A stretch of 64,000 nt of DNA from Siniperca chuatsi. Lineage: Eukaryota; Chordata; Actinopteri; Centrarchiformes; Sinipercidae. Where the stretch lies: positions 24,049,042 through 24,113,041 of the forward strand of contig NC_058059.1 in assembly GCF_020085105.1 (NCBI RefSeq). Direction: 5' to 3'. Shown here piece after piece: positions 32,353 to 43,077 of this stretch. Both the position numbers and the translations under genes were made by a program. Numbering within the stretch: the first letter of the stretch is position 1; each line of letters starts with the position of its first letter. The notes under the pieces were generated by a model that was not told the DNA's origin, did no database searches, and was given only the letters and a program-made list of their open reading frames with translations.

Positions 32353-33183
32353 TCACAGTGGAGAAGCTGGAACCAGACAAATGTTTTTCAACTTTTTTGC
32401 TTGATGCTGTAACATAATTTGCAATGAAGGTCATTTTTACAGCACATTTCAGTTTCTTATTTTATGTGTGATAGAAAGTAAATTACGAACTACGTTGTTG
32501 TTTAAGATGGTCTTAAAATGTAATTGTCTGACTGTTTCTGTAAAGGATGGAGCCACGAGGCCGTTGAATATGCGCTCTCTGCCTGCCCTGTTGTATTTCA
32601 GGCAGAGAGCTGTTATGTAAGAGATAATAGATCGATCCTGCACACATCATCCTCACATTAAGCTGAGCTGTCTGTGGGCCACATTAAACCCTCTCTGCCA
32701 TGTCTCCATTTCAACAAACACTCGTCTCGATCCGACAAAAACAGCCATTTTGGCCCAGACCTGCTCTGTTCGGGCTAATTTTCGCTGATATAATTTTATC
32801 GTTTTGTCTATTACAGTGACATTCGGATAAACGTTTACTCCCGCTAGAATCGTAAACAGAAAATTTGAGCACTTTTTGTGATCCTATTCATGGGTATTTT
32901 TGCTGTAGTTAACATAAATGTCCGCTTTTTTTAAACCACCACCGAATTTACAAATGAGCCATACGTCGTTTGTTTAATATCCTGTTGTGTCATACACTTA
33001 ATGACAGAAATTAAAGCTTACTAACTGTAGATGTGAGGTGTAGTTGAAATGAATTGAATCATTTATACAGCCTACAGAATGTGAAAGCAATACAACTGGA
33101 TTAATGCAGGAAAAACAATCGTACAGGTTGAAACATTAATAATAGAATAAAATAAAAAAAAAAATAGCGGGTCATCCACCCAC
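32353..33183. other. mfsd14b intron 1, nothing recognised
   Basis: No coding signal. 32570-32610 shows a small inverted repeat GCGCTCTCTGCCTGCC...GGCAGAGAGC. Confidence 0.4.
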
Positions 33184-33258
33184 CGGAGCTCCGTCCTTCA
33201 TTACGATCTTCTTTACCAGCACCACCCGGCCGGTGCACGCCGGCGGCTCCCCAGGCAT
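33184..33258 (-). CDS. mfsd14b: mfsd14b exon 1 (start codon)
   Basis: mfsd14b (hiatl1) encodes a twelve-helix major facilitator family membrane protein, an orphan transporter whose substrate is not established. ATG at 33258; 25 codons, MPGEPPACTGRVVLVKKIVM then KDGAP, before donor CCG|GTGGGT. The cytoplasmic N-terminus GRVVLVKKI-like motif is the MFSD14B form. Exons 1 to 5 join in phase 0/0/0/2 and give 160 residues. Introns measure 16.4, 7.7, 0.28 and 0.92 kb. The rest of the gene lies left of position 1. No frameshift or stop was seen, so the gene is probably functional. Confidence 0.93.
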
Positions 33259-33540
33259 CTCTTCACACCTGCCGCGGGTCACGAAGCATCCCTGCTGCGG
33301 AGATCTCCGCGGTTCTTCGGGTGCTTCCAGGATGCCTCCTTATTTAGCCCCGACGAGGCTTAACCGAGCTAAAGGATAATGATAACAATATAAACCGTGT
33401 TGAGACAATATCCAAAATGTCTCCCGTTAGATTCGCAGTCAGGTCAGACCGACAGTCCGCGGCTCGCCTGCTACGCTCGCTGACACTGTCAAGTTAGACA
33501 GAACTAGGAGAGGGTTTCCGGTTTAGGTTGCGGTTCTTTT
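33259..33540 (-). promoter_or_regulatory. mfsd14b: mfsd14b 5' UTR and CpG-rich promoter region
   Basis: Immediately upstream of the start codon the sequence is much richer in G, C and CpG than its surroundings (for example GCCGCGGGTCACG, CTCCGCGG, CCCGACGAGG, CCGCGGCTCGCC), as in TATA-less vertebrate promoters. The transcription start cannot be fixed from sequence. Confidence 0.6.
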
Positions 33541-33559
33541 CAGATCAAAAGCTTTATTT

Positions 33560-34140
33560 GTAAAAATCCACAACACTAAACTACTACCCAGAGATAAAAA
33601 TATCAAAACCACAGTGTAGAAATACTCTGTTACAAGTATTCATGCATTAAAAATGTTACTTAAGTAAAAGTAGGCTACAACAGAATTATCATCAAGAGTA
33701 CCAAAAGTACTAATTTCAGAATAATAGGCTATTAATACTGTTTCTAATTTTATAATAATATTATACTACACCACTTTAATGTTGCAGCTGGTGAAGGTGG
33801 GGCTAATTTTAAGTACTTTATCATGCTGGGTAGCTTGTGAAATTTCCCCTGGGGATCAATAAAGTCTTATTTCATCTTAACCTATGATAATGCATGACAA
33901 TTCATTAGTTGATTATATTTTGTATTATTAATCTAAATCTTCAACGTAACTAGTACTGAAGTTATCAAATAAATGCAGTGGAATAAAAGGTACAGTAATT
34001 CACTCTGAAATGTTGTAAAGTAGAAGCATAAAGTACAGAATAACAGAAAAAGGAAATACTCAAGTAAAGTACAAGTACCTCAAAAATGTACTCAAGTATG
34101 TTGCTTGAGTAAATGTACTTAGTCACTTTTTACTGCTGCC
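33560..34140. repeat. AAGTA-rich MITE, copy 2
   Basis: Same layout as 19423-19960: ACTTAAGTAAAAGTAGGC on one side, GAAATACTCAAGTAAAGTAC, AAGTACCTCAAAAATGTACT and GAGTAAATGTACTTAGTCAC on the other. The interior differs and includes GGGGATCAATAAAGTC. Non-coding. Confidence 0.7.
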
Positions 34141-34732
34141 AATCATCATTTACAGAAATCTAATATATATTAATGTAAACTGTACTTTTTGTGGGGAACT
34201 CAGACAACCCCTGGTGCATTTGTTTTGGTTTACACAATTTATATTACTTTGGGAAAATGTATTCACTGAATATGACAGGAACTCTTGGCCTCTGTTTTAC
34301 ATGCTTAATTTAACTGTTATTTTGGCCAAATGACATATTCATAAATCGAAATTTACAAGCAAGGGCCCAAACTCTTCTCAGCTTTTCATCTGTCAAACAA
34401 TACATTTTGTCTATAGCTGAGCATTTTTGGTTGCAGAAACATCATAGTTCTCCTCAATTCTTTGCATATTTCTTTGTGGTAAATGGTTCCTAGACTGATC
34501 TTTTATACTGTGAAAGAAGAATCACTTAAAATACCCTTAATGAATTATTAATTTAACCCTGAAAATTCTCCAGAATCTGTATCAAGCAGCTTGGTAGCGA
34601 GACATCCCTTAATTTATCCCTTAATTTGAAAACCTACAGACCTACCCCTTAAGACACTTTCATTTCAAAAGCACTTACTCAACAAATTAAGTAAAATTTA
34701 AGGAGTACTAGTACGGACAGAAGGGCAGGAGA

Positions 34733-35176
34733 CGCCGAGGTGGAGACAGAGGTGGTTTTATTCACGACACAGCAATGAGACACACAGTTAGTTGAGCAGT
34801 GGTGGGTGATGGATTACAGATACCGTCCTTGATAGACTGTGGCCGGAGGTCGGGAGCAGGAGTCACACACACTGGAGACAGGAGAACACTTGACAGGAGG
34901 AAGGAACACAGGACAGGAAACAAACACACGGGAAAGGGCTGGAGTCCAAAGCGTTTTCTTGTTCAGTGAGGATTCGCATCCTTGAATAAACGAGACTGGA
35001 CAACTGACTGAGGTGAGTAGGGTGTTCTTATACTGGTGGTGATGCGGTGCAGATGGGGATCAGGTGTGTGTGATTGCGAACAGGTGTGTGTGATTGGGAT
35101 CAGGTGTGTGTGATTGGGAACAGGTGTGTGATTAGAACTCTGGTGAGGGAGTGCGCTGTGGCTGGGTGACAAGTAC
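34733..35176. repeat. LTR-like repeat with 20-bp minisatellite
   Basis: Starts GACGCCGAGGTGGAGACAGA. At 35058-35136 there are four copies of a 20-bp unit ATCAGGTGTGTGTGATTGGG with small variants. The overall build resembles the other LTR-like repeats (6705, 10690, 11470). No coding part. Confidence 0.55.
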
Positions 35177-35660
35177 ATTCATAAATTGTAATATACCAAG
35201 GAATTTTTAATGGGTTTTCTGAATGCATTAAGGGGTTTGAGTGAAAATGTACAAAGTTACTTGTACCTTAGAGGGAAACTTTGCCAGCTCTGTATCATTA
35301 CAATGTGGGTAGTATATGCAAATGAACAATGGTTAACTAGCCTTCATGTTGCCTGCACCCAGAGCTCCCTGTTCATTTGCTGGCAAAGTCCACCATGTGT
35401 CATCCGGCGGACTGTTGCTGGCTCTGGGGCTGTTGTTCGAACTACAGATTGTACTTCCACATTTTTTGTATGCCCGTCTCCACGAACTAGCTGATGTGGC
35501 GAACGGACATCTAAGCACCGAATCAGGTGTTGCGGCAATTAGTGCAGGATTTTGCGGCGGTTTGCTGGGGGGTGGGCATATTTATTTGTGCTTTAGAATG
35601 TAACTGCTATGAAACAATCAGAAAATAATGTTTTAGTTCTCTGATTCGCCGGCTTTCTCA
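35177..35660. other. Non-coding, nothing recognised
   Basis: Short overlapping ORFs on both strands have no domain similarity. Confidence 0.35.
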
Positions 35661-35666
35661 CTACCA

Positions 35667-35770
35667 CCGCTGCTCTCTTCATTCACTCTCTACCTCACTC
35701 GACCACCGCTGCTCTCTTCATTCACTCTCTACCTCACTCGACCACCGCTGCTCTCTCTCTCTCTCTCAAA
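35667..35770. repeat. 39-bp tandem repeat followed by (CT)n
   Basis: The unit ACCACCGCTGCTCTCTTCATTCACTCTCTACCTCACTCG is present twice plus a third partial copy that degenerates into CTCTCTCTCTCTC. (Unit is 39 bp, first copy about 35669-35707.). Confidence 0.9.
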
Positions 35771-35800
35771 CAAATGGACACAAACCAATACAATACAGAC

Positions 35801-36077
35801 TGTTTTGTTACTAGCACGGCAACATTACAGTGTAAAAACATACAATACACTTTTTTTTTTAGGCTTAGCACATACACTGCCCCAGTTTGTTACCCGGCGG
35901 TGCTATCAGAGTTTAGCCGTGGGGTGAAACAGATGTCCGAGCACTGAGTGAGTGCAATAGCGACAGTGTTTTGTTACTAGCACAGCAACGTTACAGTGTG
36001 AAAACATACAAGTTTTCATGAGGCTTAACACATACACTGCCCCAGTTTGGTCCCCTGGCGGTGCTATCAGAGTTTAA
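35801..36077. repeat. 166-bp tandem duplication
   Basis: 35801 and 35967 both begin TGTTTTGTTACTAGCAC and remain similar through CACATACACTGCCCCAG and GTGCTATCAGAGTTTA. The second unit is about 111 bp. Non-coding. Confidence 0.85.
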
Positions 36078-36870
36078 CGTTACCCAGCAAACATTGGCCA
36101 GACGGTGGCATTGACTCCCTGGCCAAAAATTGTCCAAGTTGGACGCCAGAAACTGCAATGTGGTTATGAGGCGGATGGCCGGATGGTAACGTTGTTTCCA
36201 GGTCCAATAATGGTCGGAGTTAGACCCTCTCGAACAAACCAGTAAATGCTGATCAAATTATTGCTATGAAAAAAGCAAATGCATGTGTCTTTTTTTTTTT
36301 TTAATACGACATTTGATTGACAATTTATTTGGTGGTGAAATGGTTGTGATGAGACGTTCACACTGTGACTTCCACTCCACATACAAAGACAGTATTACTT
36401 GACGCCCATTTTTAAAAAATAAACATGTTTGTGCCATTTATGTAGATATACATGTAAATTATATTCCTGTCTCGTCATTTTAAGCCTGTGGTGTTTGTAA
36501 GAGCAGAAAGTCTTTATTCAAGCTGTGTTTGATCAGGAAGTTTGCCTTTAGAGACGTTCTATGACGTCAGAGATGATATTCTTCAATACTCCTTTAACAT
36601 ATAGCATTAAATCTCTCCCTGAATTTTTCCCTTAATAGAAAAATGAAGGTTCTTTAAGATCTTGATTAAAGGATTTTGTTTTATTTCATTTGGTCAATGC
36701 TAAGTTTTTTTTTACACCTTAGAAGTTCTTAAATCGTGCAGATAATCCATTAAAAATACATTAATATATCCATCCCATAATGGGATGTCCAATTAAAATA
36801 CCTTAATCACATATTTTTTTAAGGTAGGCCTACAAATTGAAGGATTTTTTTTTATATTCGCTGACTGGAG

Positions 36871-37986
36871 GCACAATGTTTCACATTTGAACAAATACAA
36901 TGTTACTTGGAATGCCAAAGGAAAAGTTTTGCAGCAGTGTTTAAGATTAGATCTAATTTTCTCCCAGACGGGACATATTAATGGAACCTGGATTCATTTA
37001 CTACAATCTGATGCATTACACATACATCTTATTCTGCTTCCAGTAGTGCTGCTACAAATGAATGTGACATGATCGCCTGCAGGAGCTGTGGAGCCCTTCA
37101 CAGTTCAGTGGTTTGTTTGAAGACACTGTGGACAAAAAAACATGTCAAACAAGTCAACATCCTGTTGCTTTTACAAACAGACAAAACAATGAGAAAAATA
37201 CAACAGGCAAATAAATTCAGGCTTACTGCTACTCTTCAGCAAACATTATGACTACATAACCCATCACACACTGCTAAACAGAACTACAAATATGGAAGCT
37301 CACAGACAACTTTTTCAAGTCTCAACACAAAATATTTGATACTCTTTTCTTCAGTTACTTTGTTAGTTACAAATATTTTATGCCATCTTCAGTGCTACAC
37401 TATTAGTACTACAGTGGTAACCATGGAAACAGTCATCTATCCTGTTTGCCATGGTACAGTGCAAAAAAATCTCCATACCTGTTAAACATCAGATTGTTAG
37501 CATTTATTATTTATTAGCATTCATCTCAAACCTCTGTGGTGCCTGAGTACAACCTCACACAGCCGCTAGCATGGCTATAGACTTTTAGACTTGTTTTTTG
37601 CAGTGTAATAGCCCTTTATTTTTTCATATATTTTCCTTCAACAGATCATTTACACTATCTGTGCTTTGTAATTGAATCAGTGTTTATTATAAAGTTCTCA
37701 CATCACTAATCAATCAATTAATCAATCAAATGATGTTTTTCTATTATAGTATGACCAACTGTCATACACTCAGCAGTACAAGATACACATTCTTTTTTGC
37801 AATATATTTTCATTGAAGGAAAGTTACTTTTAATACATAAAGAGCAATCCCTAAAGAATTTTCCCCCCTTATCTCTGTCATTTCCCCTTTTTCAGGTAAT
37901 CTCCTTCTCACCCAGAACAGACCAAGGGACAAAACCATCTATCTCACATTCCTTTGAACTGCTGCATGATGGACTGAAGATGTTCA
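36871..37986. other. Intergenic, nothing recognised
   Basis: AT-rich DNA between the CCTTAAT region and the 3' end of the coiled-coil gene. A CA-poor stretch, no domains. Part of it may be that gene's 3' UTR, which would extend leftwards from 37986. Confidence 0.4.
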
Positions 37987-38040
37987 CTACGTTTCTGGAT
38001 GCTCCTCCTTCAGCCTCTCCTGCTCCTGCAACATCTCCTC
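37987..38040 (-). CDS. Unidentified coiled-coil gene, last coding exon
   Basis: Acceptor GGTTTCCTCCTCAG before 38040, then EEMLQEQERLKEEHPET and TAG at 37989-37987. Heavily charged, heptad-compatible. Phase 0 entry matches the exit of the exon at 38577-38678. I do not recognise the protein. Confidence 0.6.
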   Translation of the reverse strand, partial: EEMLQEQERLKEEHPET

Positions 38041-38554
38041 CTGAGGAGGAAACCCATCAGACAGACAGACAGAAGGGAGAGTTCATTTAAATGTAATGCT
38101 CCCATATCACAAACAGCGAGTAACTGATGAGTCTGAGAATTTCAAAACTCCTTGTGCTTTTCTTTTGGTGCGCTGAGACTCAACACATTTCAGTCCTGAG
38201 AAGTCTTGCAATGTGTTTGTTTCCCCCAAAAAAAGATAAGGAAAAAGAATCACCTCATGTCTTGATCATTGATGAATTTTATTTGGAGCTAATGGAGTGA
38301 CAAAAATCACGACGTGTTTACTCGTAAGGCCTTCAATCGAGCATATATGAAAGCAGTGTAATCTCCTTTTAAGGACACATCATGCAGTGAACAGGGAAAC
38401 TGTGAGAAGATCCACACGACCAAAAAAGGGGTGCGTGGGGGTTGTGATGTGCAGGCTACCCCTAAGAAATTTTACTGATGACCTTTGTGTGCGTCGGTAC
38501 AGCGACCTGACAGAACGTCTGTACAACATGAAATGGGAAAAAGCTTGTGTGAAG

Positions 38555-38680
38555 TGGTGTGTGTGTGTGTGTTTACTGACTCTGAGTCTACAGAGCTCCC
38601 TCCTTTCTCTGTCATTCTCCTCAGCTCTCGCCACGCCTCATTTTGAGAGCGATGTGTGTCCATCATCTCCTGCAGCTCCT

Positions 38681-38716
<36 letters not shown>
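38555..38716. repeat. (GT)n and (CA)n arrays bracketing an exon
   Basis: GTGGTGTGTGTGTGTGTG at 38554-38571 and a (CA) array at 38682-38715 sit within a few bases of the two splice sites of the exon at 38577-38678, in inverted orientation to each other. Confidence 0.9.
38577..38678 (-). CDS. Unidentified coiled-coil gene, penultimate exon
   Basis: 102 nt, phase 0 on both sides: ELQEMMDTHRSQNEAW then RELRRMTEKGGSSVDSES. The acceptor is GTGTGTGTCAG, preceded by a (TG)n array in place of a normal pyrimidine tract; the donor is GAGTCA|GTAAAC. The codon pattern and absence of stops in an otherwise stop-rich area support a real exon. Product unknown; alpha-helical coiled coil predicted by composition. 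Confidence 0.6.
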
Positions 38717-38717
<1 letters not shown>

Positions 38718-38779
38718 CAAATTTATTTCTCAATATTACAAAACATCACAAAAATTCTGTCCAGATGTTCTGTTTTCCT

Positions 38780-39000
38780 AATTTAGCATGCTAACATGCC
38801 CCAAAGCATTTTTCCATGCTAATTTGTTAGCATCAGCATGTTAACATCATTTAATATAGATAGATAGATTGATTGATAGATAGAATTAAATCAGATAGAT
38901 TAGATCAGATTAGATCAGTGTAAACTTGATAGAATGAATTAAATAAATAGATTAGATTGTTTAAAGCAGGATTATATTAAATTAGATTAGTAGAGAATAG
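38780..39000. repeat. ATGCTAAC-type and GATA-type simple repeats
   Basis: 38785-38850 has several AGCATGCTAACATG units (family also at 48925-49080). 38861-39000 is a degenerate GATAGATAGATT / AGATTAGATCAG array. Confidence 0.75.
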
Positions 39001-39023
39001 ATTGGACTGAGGCAGTGATGAAC

Positions 39024-39066
39024 CTGTTGCTTTTGTTGTCTGTGGGCTTCATGAGCTTCTTTCTCT
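39024..39066 (-). CDS. Unidentified coiled-coil gene, small internal exon (putative)
   Basis: 43 nt encoding, after one split base, EKEAHEAHRQQKQQ. Acceptor TTTGTAAAG (weak), donor CAACAG|GTTCAT. It is proposed because it alone reconciles the phase-2 exit of the upstream exon with the phase-0 entry at 38678 and continues the heptad pattern. It remains an inference. Confidence 0.35.
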
Positions 39067-39315
39067 CTTTACAAAGCAGACTTCTCTTGAAAAAAAATTA
39101 ATTTAGCCGTGAAGAAATCAATACAAATTTTGTAGTTATGTGGATATTCAGAGAGTTAATCAATTAATCAGCCAACCAGATGATCTCTTCAAAGTACTCC
39201 CAACTGTATCGAGTGAAGTTACTTTTACAAATGGTGGGTACGTTCATGTGAGCCATTCTTATTACTTGTATTGACATTCATGGTCTGCTGTAAATTTGTG
39301 AAAACAAAAATGTAC

Positions 39316-39422
39316 ATGTACCGATCCAGTTTCTGGAACTGCTGGTCTAGTAGAGTGAAGACTGTCTGGATCATTTTCATGGCTTGATCTCGAACTTCAC
39401 TGAAGTCTCTGTGGACAAACAC
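39316..39422 (-). CDS. Unidentified coiled-coil gene, upstream exon
   Basis: Strong acceptor TTTCCTCCTGCAG before 39422. Encodes VFVHRDFSEVRDQAMKMIQ then TVFTLLDQQFQKLDR, ending at either of two GT donors (after 39322 or 39316), both phase 2. Amphipathic helix-rich; I cannot name the family. 5' exons are not found; the I-type LINE at 39.6-42.9 kb lies immediately upstream on this strand. Confidence 0.6.
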
Positions 39423-39599
39423 CTGCAGGAGGAAACATTACATGACCTGTGTTATTATTAGTGTGAGCAGATAGCATGCTTTGACTGCTACACGTATATC
39501 ACCTACCAGGACTACTGCTGTACTGCCAAATCTACTACTGCTACAACTACTACTGTACTGCTACTCCTACTGCTGCTACTACGTCAGTTGCTGCAACTA

Positions 39600-40110
39600 C
39601 TGGACTACACTGGATGGTAAAGTAAAAACCCATGAACCTGGCTCAGCTGCTAGATACAGGGGAGTTATATCTGGAATAGCACTATCTGTCTCAATGGAGG
39701 ATATCAAAACAGAACTGAAAGGAGGGAAAGTGCTTGATACTAAACAGAATCAAGAGCAGAAATGATGTCAGTAACCATCGACTTTGAAAACAACCTCCCA
39801 AGAAAAGTTATGCTAGGCTTCTTCAGCTATGCAGTAAGAGTTCAGTCCTCCAGCATTAAGATGCTTTAAATGTCAAAGAATGGGTCATACTGCCAGCCGG
39901 TATGAAAGAAAAGAAAGATGTGGAGGTAATCGTGCATTTGGAAAGTGTGGGAAAGATGTGCCAGTTAAATGTTGCAATTGTGGAAGAGACCATGGTGCAG
40001 CCTATGGGGGATGCGCAGTTCAAAAGCATGCAAGACAACTTCAAAAATGTTGTCATATGCAGAGGCTGTTAAGAGGGTCAACAACAAACATGTAGCAATG
40101 GAAAACAGCA
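39600..40110 (+). pseudogene. I-type LINE ORF1 (zinc-knuckle protein)
   Basis: Plus strand. Remnants include RGVISGIALSVSMEDIKTEL, then FKCQRMGHTASRYERKERCG and KCCNCGRDHGAAYGGCAVQK: tandem CCHC knuckles of the gag-like ORF1 protein of I/Jockey-group LINEs. Stops and frameshifts are present (for example at 39763 and 39866). Confidence 0.8.
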
Positions 40111-40419
40111 CTGAAAGTTATAACCCAGGAAACTAATGATCCTCCAAGTTCAGAAAACAGACAGACACATCAGAGAGGACCACATGAGACCTCCCACAGG
40201 TGCAGGGTAAAGGAGGGAACCATGTTTGTAGATAAAGTTAATTTTGTTGCATTCGTATGTAAAGTGCTGTACATCGGATTAGAACAAAATGACAGGAATG
40301 AGAGAATCGAAACTATTGTGGAAGCAGCAAAAGAGTACCTTGGGATGCCAAGTACAAAATGTAAAACGATTGATGAAGCCGTTCATATATGCTGTGTCTA
40401 GTGATTAAACTAGTAATGG

Positions 40420-41130
40420 TACTTACCATCTTTAAGTGGAATAGCAGAAGCTTAATAGCAAATGGACAGGAATTTAATAAGGTCATAAAGGATTTAAAGG
40501 ACAAACCAGATATAATATGCATTCAAGAAACATGGCTGAGACCACATCTAGATTTTGTATTGGCAGGATACAATTCAGTCAGACATGATCGAGTAAATGG
40601 ACAAATAAAAAAACAAACAAATTAAACAAATTAAAGATAATTTAGCATACAGAATAATACATCTTTCAGGTGGACATGAATGCACAGTTATTGAGGTATA
40701 CAGAACACAAGGGTCAATCAAAATAATTATTACAGTCCATGTCAAACTTTAACAGCAGCAGCACAGAGAAGTTTGGTGCGGTGACGATAATGCACACAAT
40801 AGTCTATGGGGAAGTGATCATACTGATTATAATGGTACAGTGATTGAAGAAGTGATAGATACCAGAAATCTTGTTGGTAAAAACAATGGTAAAGGAACAA
40901 GATTAGATATAAATAGAAATAAGATGTCATGTATTGATTTAACACTGGTTTCTGCAAATATGGCTAGTCTATGTGAGTGGAAAATATGCAACGATAACAT
41001 AGGTAGTGACCACTTTCCCATTATATGTAATATAAATATAGATAGATGTACCCAAGAAAGTTCTCACATATATATAGATGGTGCTTTAAAAAGGCTCAAT
41101 GGGACAAATTTAAAGAATTCTGCAGGGAAT
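40420..41130 (+). pseudogene. I-type LINE apurinic-like endonuclease
   Basis: Contains IFKWNSRSLIANGQEF (N of block 1), KPDIICIQETWLRP (catalytic Glu block), later SCIDLTLVSANMAS and GSDHFPIICNI (catalytic SDH). All four blocks of the APE-type endonuclease are recognisable but spread over shifted frames, with a gap between 40625 and 40840 where the frame is lost. Confidence 0.85.
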
Positions 41131-41463
41131 TAGCTAGTAACATTAAACTGAATGAATGAATGGAAATGTAGATGAATGTGCTAGTGAAATTACGTGTATG
41201 ATAATTGAAGCTGCCTCAAAAGTATACCTAAAACAGTGATAACAGGGAATAAGAGAATTGTGCCATGGTGGAATGATGAGAAAGAAAGAAAACACAGAAA
41301 GAAATAGTGCTTTCAGAAACTTCAGAAATAACATGAATGTTGACAATTTGATGGAATATAAAAGGAAAAGAGTCATAGCGCGCAAAATAATTAAAACAGC
41401 TAAAAGGAGACAGTTTAGTTCTTCTGTTGGAAGAGAGAGAGAGATGAGGGTCATGTATGGAAT

Positions 41464-42483
41464 ATGGTTAAAAAGATGAGTGGGAGAAGGTTAAACAATA
41501 AAATATCAGTACTTGCAGATGGAGACCAATTAGCAATAACAGATATGGAAAAAGCCAACCTCCTGGGAAGAGTCTTTGCCAGTGTTCACAGTGGAAATCA
41601 CCTCACTGAGAGACATAAACAAAGGAAAGAAGAAGTCCTAAAAGATAATGAAAAGGTGCTTGGTAAAAAGGTAGAAATCAGCTCAGCTTTGAGTATTGAA
41701 TTTATCTTGAGGGAAATGAGAAGGGCATTAAAGGGCAGCAGATATTCTGCTCCAGGAAAAGATCAGCTGAGTTATACTATGTTCAGTCAATTACCAGAGG
41801 GAGCATTAGAAATAGTGTTTAAATTTTTCAATAAGGTGTGGACAGAGGGAAGACTACCTGTGAAGTGGAAGATGGCATTCATTTTACCATTTGCTAAAAC
41901 AGGAAAAGATACATCAAATGCTGAAAACTACAGACCAATAGCACTAACCTTACACTTATGTAAATGGATGGAAAAATTGATTGCCTACAGGCTTTCATAC
42001 TTTTTAGAAAAAGGAAGACTGTTCTTGATCTTCCTTTCCTAAATCCGCTCTGATACTCATTTAACAGACGCTCTAATTAAAGTAAGTAATGAAATTGAAA
42101 AGACCCTTAATGTGAAGGAAATGGTGGCTATAGTTTTCTTTGACATTGAGAAAGCGTATGATTCCATGTGGAGAGAAGGTCTGTTAATTAAATTGAACAA
42201 GCTAAGCATAGGTGGAAGGTTATATAATTGGATCATGGATTTTCTATCAAACAGAACAATGGGATTCAAAATGTCAGTAGCAAAATCATGCTATATGTTT
42301 GTCACTAAAAAGAAGATAAGTAACGAGCAGGGGTTAACACTATATAGCAAGCCCATGGAAAGAGTCAGAGTGTTTAAATATCTTGGTCTATGGATTGATG
42401 AAAAATACACATGGAAGAATCATATTGAAAATATTGACACCAAATGTAAAAAGTTGTTAAATTTAATGAGGTGTGTGGTCTGA
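41464..42483 (+). pseudogene. I-type LINE reverse transcriptase, catalytic block deleted
   Basis: 41464-42042 carries SRYSAPGKDQLSYTMFSQLP, FILPFAKTGKDTSNAENYRP and LTLHLCKWMEKLI. 42112-42483 carries VAIVFFDIEKAYDSMWREG (first Asp) and later RVRVFKYLGLWIDEKYTW. The second catalytic block (YADD type) that should lie between MDFLSNRT and KYLGLWID is absent: about 42250-42345 joins distant parts. Inactive. Confidence 0.88.
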
Positions 42484-42810
42484 ACTGAATGGGGAACTGA
42501 CAAAGAAGCATTGTTACATAAATACAGGGCTTTGAGGAGAGCTACTTTGGATTATGGCTGCATGGTGTATGAAGCAGCAGCAATTCACCTAGAAAAACTG
42601 GACAGGATTCAACACAGAGCACTAAGACTTAGTATAGGAGCAGTCTTTACTTTATATAAATCTATAAAGTGTTAATTTTTGTTGTTGTTTGTTTTGTATC
42701 CCCCCCGTTTGTTAGTCTTGGTTAAAGTTATGATGTTACACACTCCAATACAGTAAGTGGCGGCATGCACTCTTAACGTTGGTTTGTGGCCCGCCAGTAA
42801 ATCAAAGAAG
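42484..42810 (+). mobile_element. I-type LINE 3' end
   Basis: Continues with decayed thumb/RNase-H-proximal text, then a 3' UTR with ACACTCCAATACAGTAAGTG and GTTGGTTTGTGGCCCGCCAG, the signature end of a fish I-group LINE, followed directly by a trinucleotide array. Confidence 0.75.
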
Positions 42811-42867
42811 CAGCAGCAGCAGCAGCAGCAGCAGAAGAAGACGAAGAAGACGAAGAAGAAGAAGAAG

Positions 42868-42899
<32 letters not shown>

Positions 42900-42900
42900 A
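42811..42900 (+). repeat. (CAG)n-(AAG)n-(AAC)n compound array
   Basis: About eight CAG units, then AAG/ACG units, then about ten AAC units, at the very 3' tail of the LINE. A-rich trinucleotide tails are normal for this LINE group; here the array changes register twice. Confidence 0.92.
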
Positions 42901-42949
42901 GTCACTAGCGCATTTATTGTGAAAGGCTTAAACGGACGTTAAATCGTGT

Positions 42950-43077
42950 TTAGATGAACTTTCCGTGGAGTCTCTGCTGGTTCCTGAGAAGTTGAAACGG
43001 GCACTGTGGACAGTCAGCAGGAGGCGAGAAAACCCGCCGCAGTCCGCTCCGACCTCCATTTAAAAAAAGTAATAACG
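42950..43077 (+). promoter_or_regulatory. spin1: spin1 putative non-coding first exon and promoter
   Basis: The GC- and CpG-richer segment around 42940-43430 stands out from its flanks. A consensus-like donor TAACG|GTAAGA follows 43077. Vertebrate spindlin genes have a non-coding first exon, and the first coding exon at 47063 begins right after an acceptor. The assignment is positional; the transcription start is unknown. Confidence 0.5.

Larger units (their letters stand above)
34500..36870. other. CCTTAAT-iterated region, possible decayed large transposon
   Basis: CCCTTAAT / ATTAAGGG motifs recur at about 34549, 34613, 34626, 34645, 35205, 36622 and 36802, clustering at the two sides of the interval as subterminal repeats would. 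The middle holds an LTR-like repeat (34733-35176) and tandem repeats. No transposase recognised. Boundaries approximate. Confidence 0.35.

Noticed and set aside
35667..36077. Regularly repeated units as a CRISPR-like array
   Set aside because: Units are contiguous tandem duplications without unique spacers, in a eukaryotic genome.
38387..38794. Plus-strand 135-codon open frame across the CA array
   Set aside because: Antisense to the coiled-coil gene exon and running through a microsatellite; no homology.
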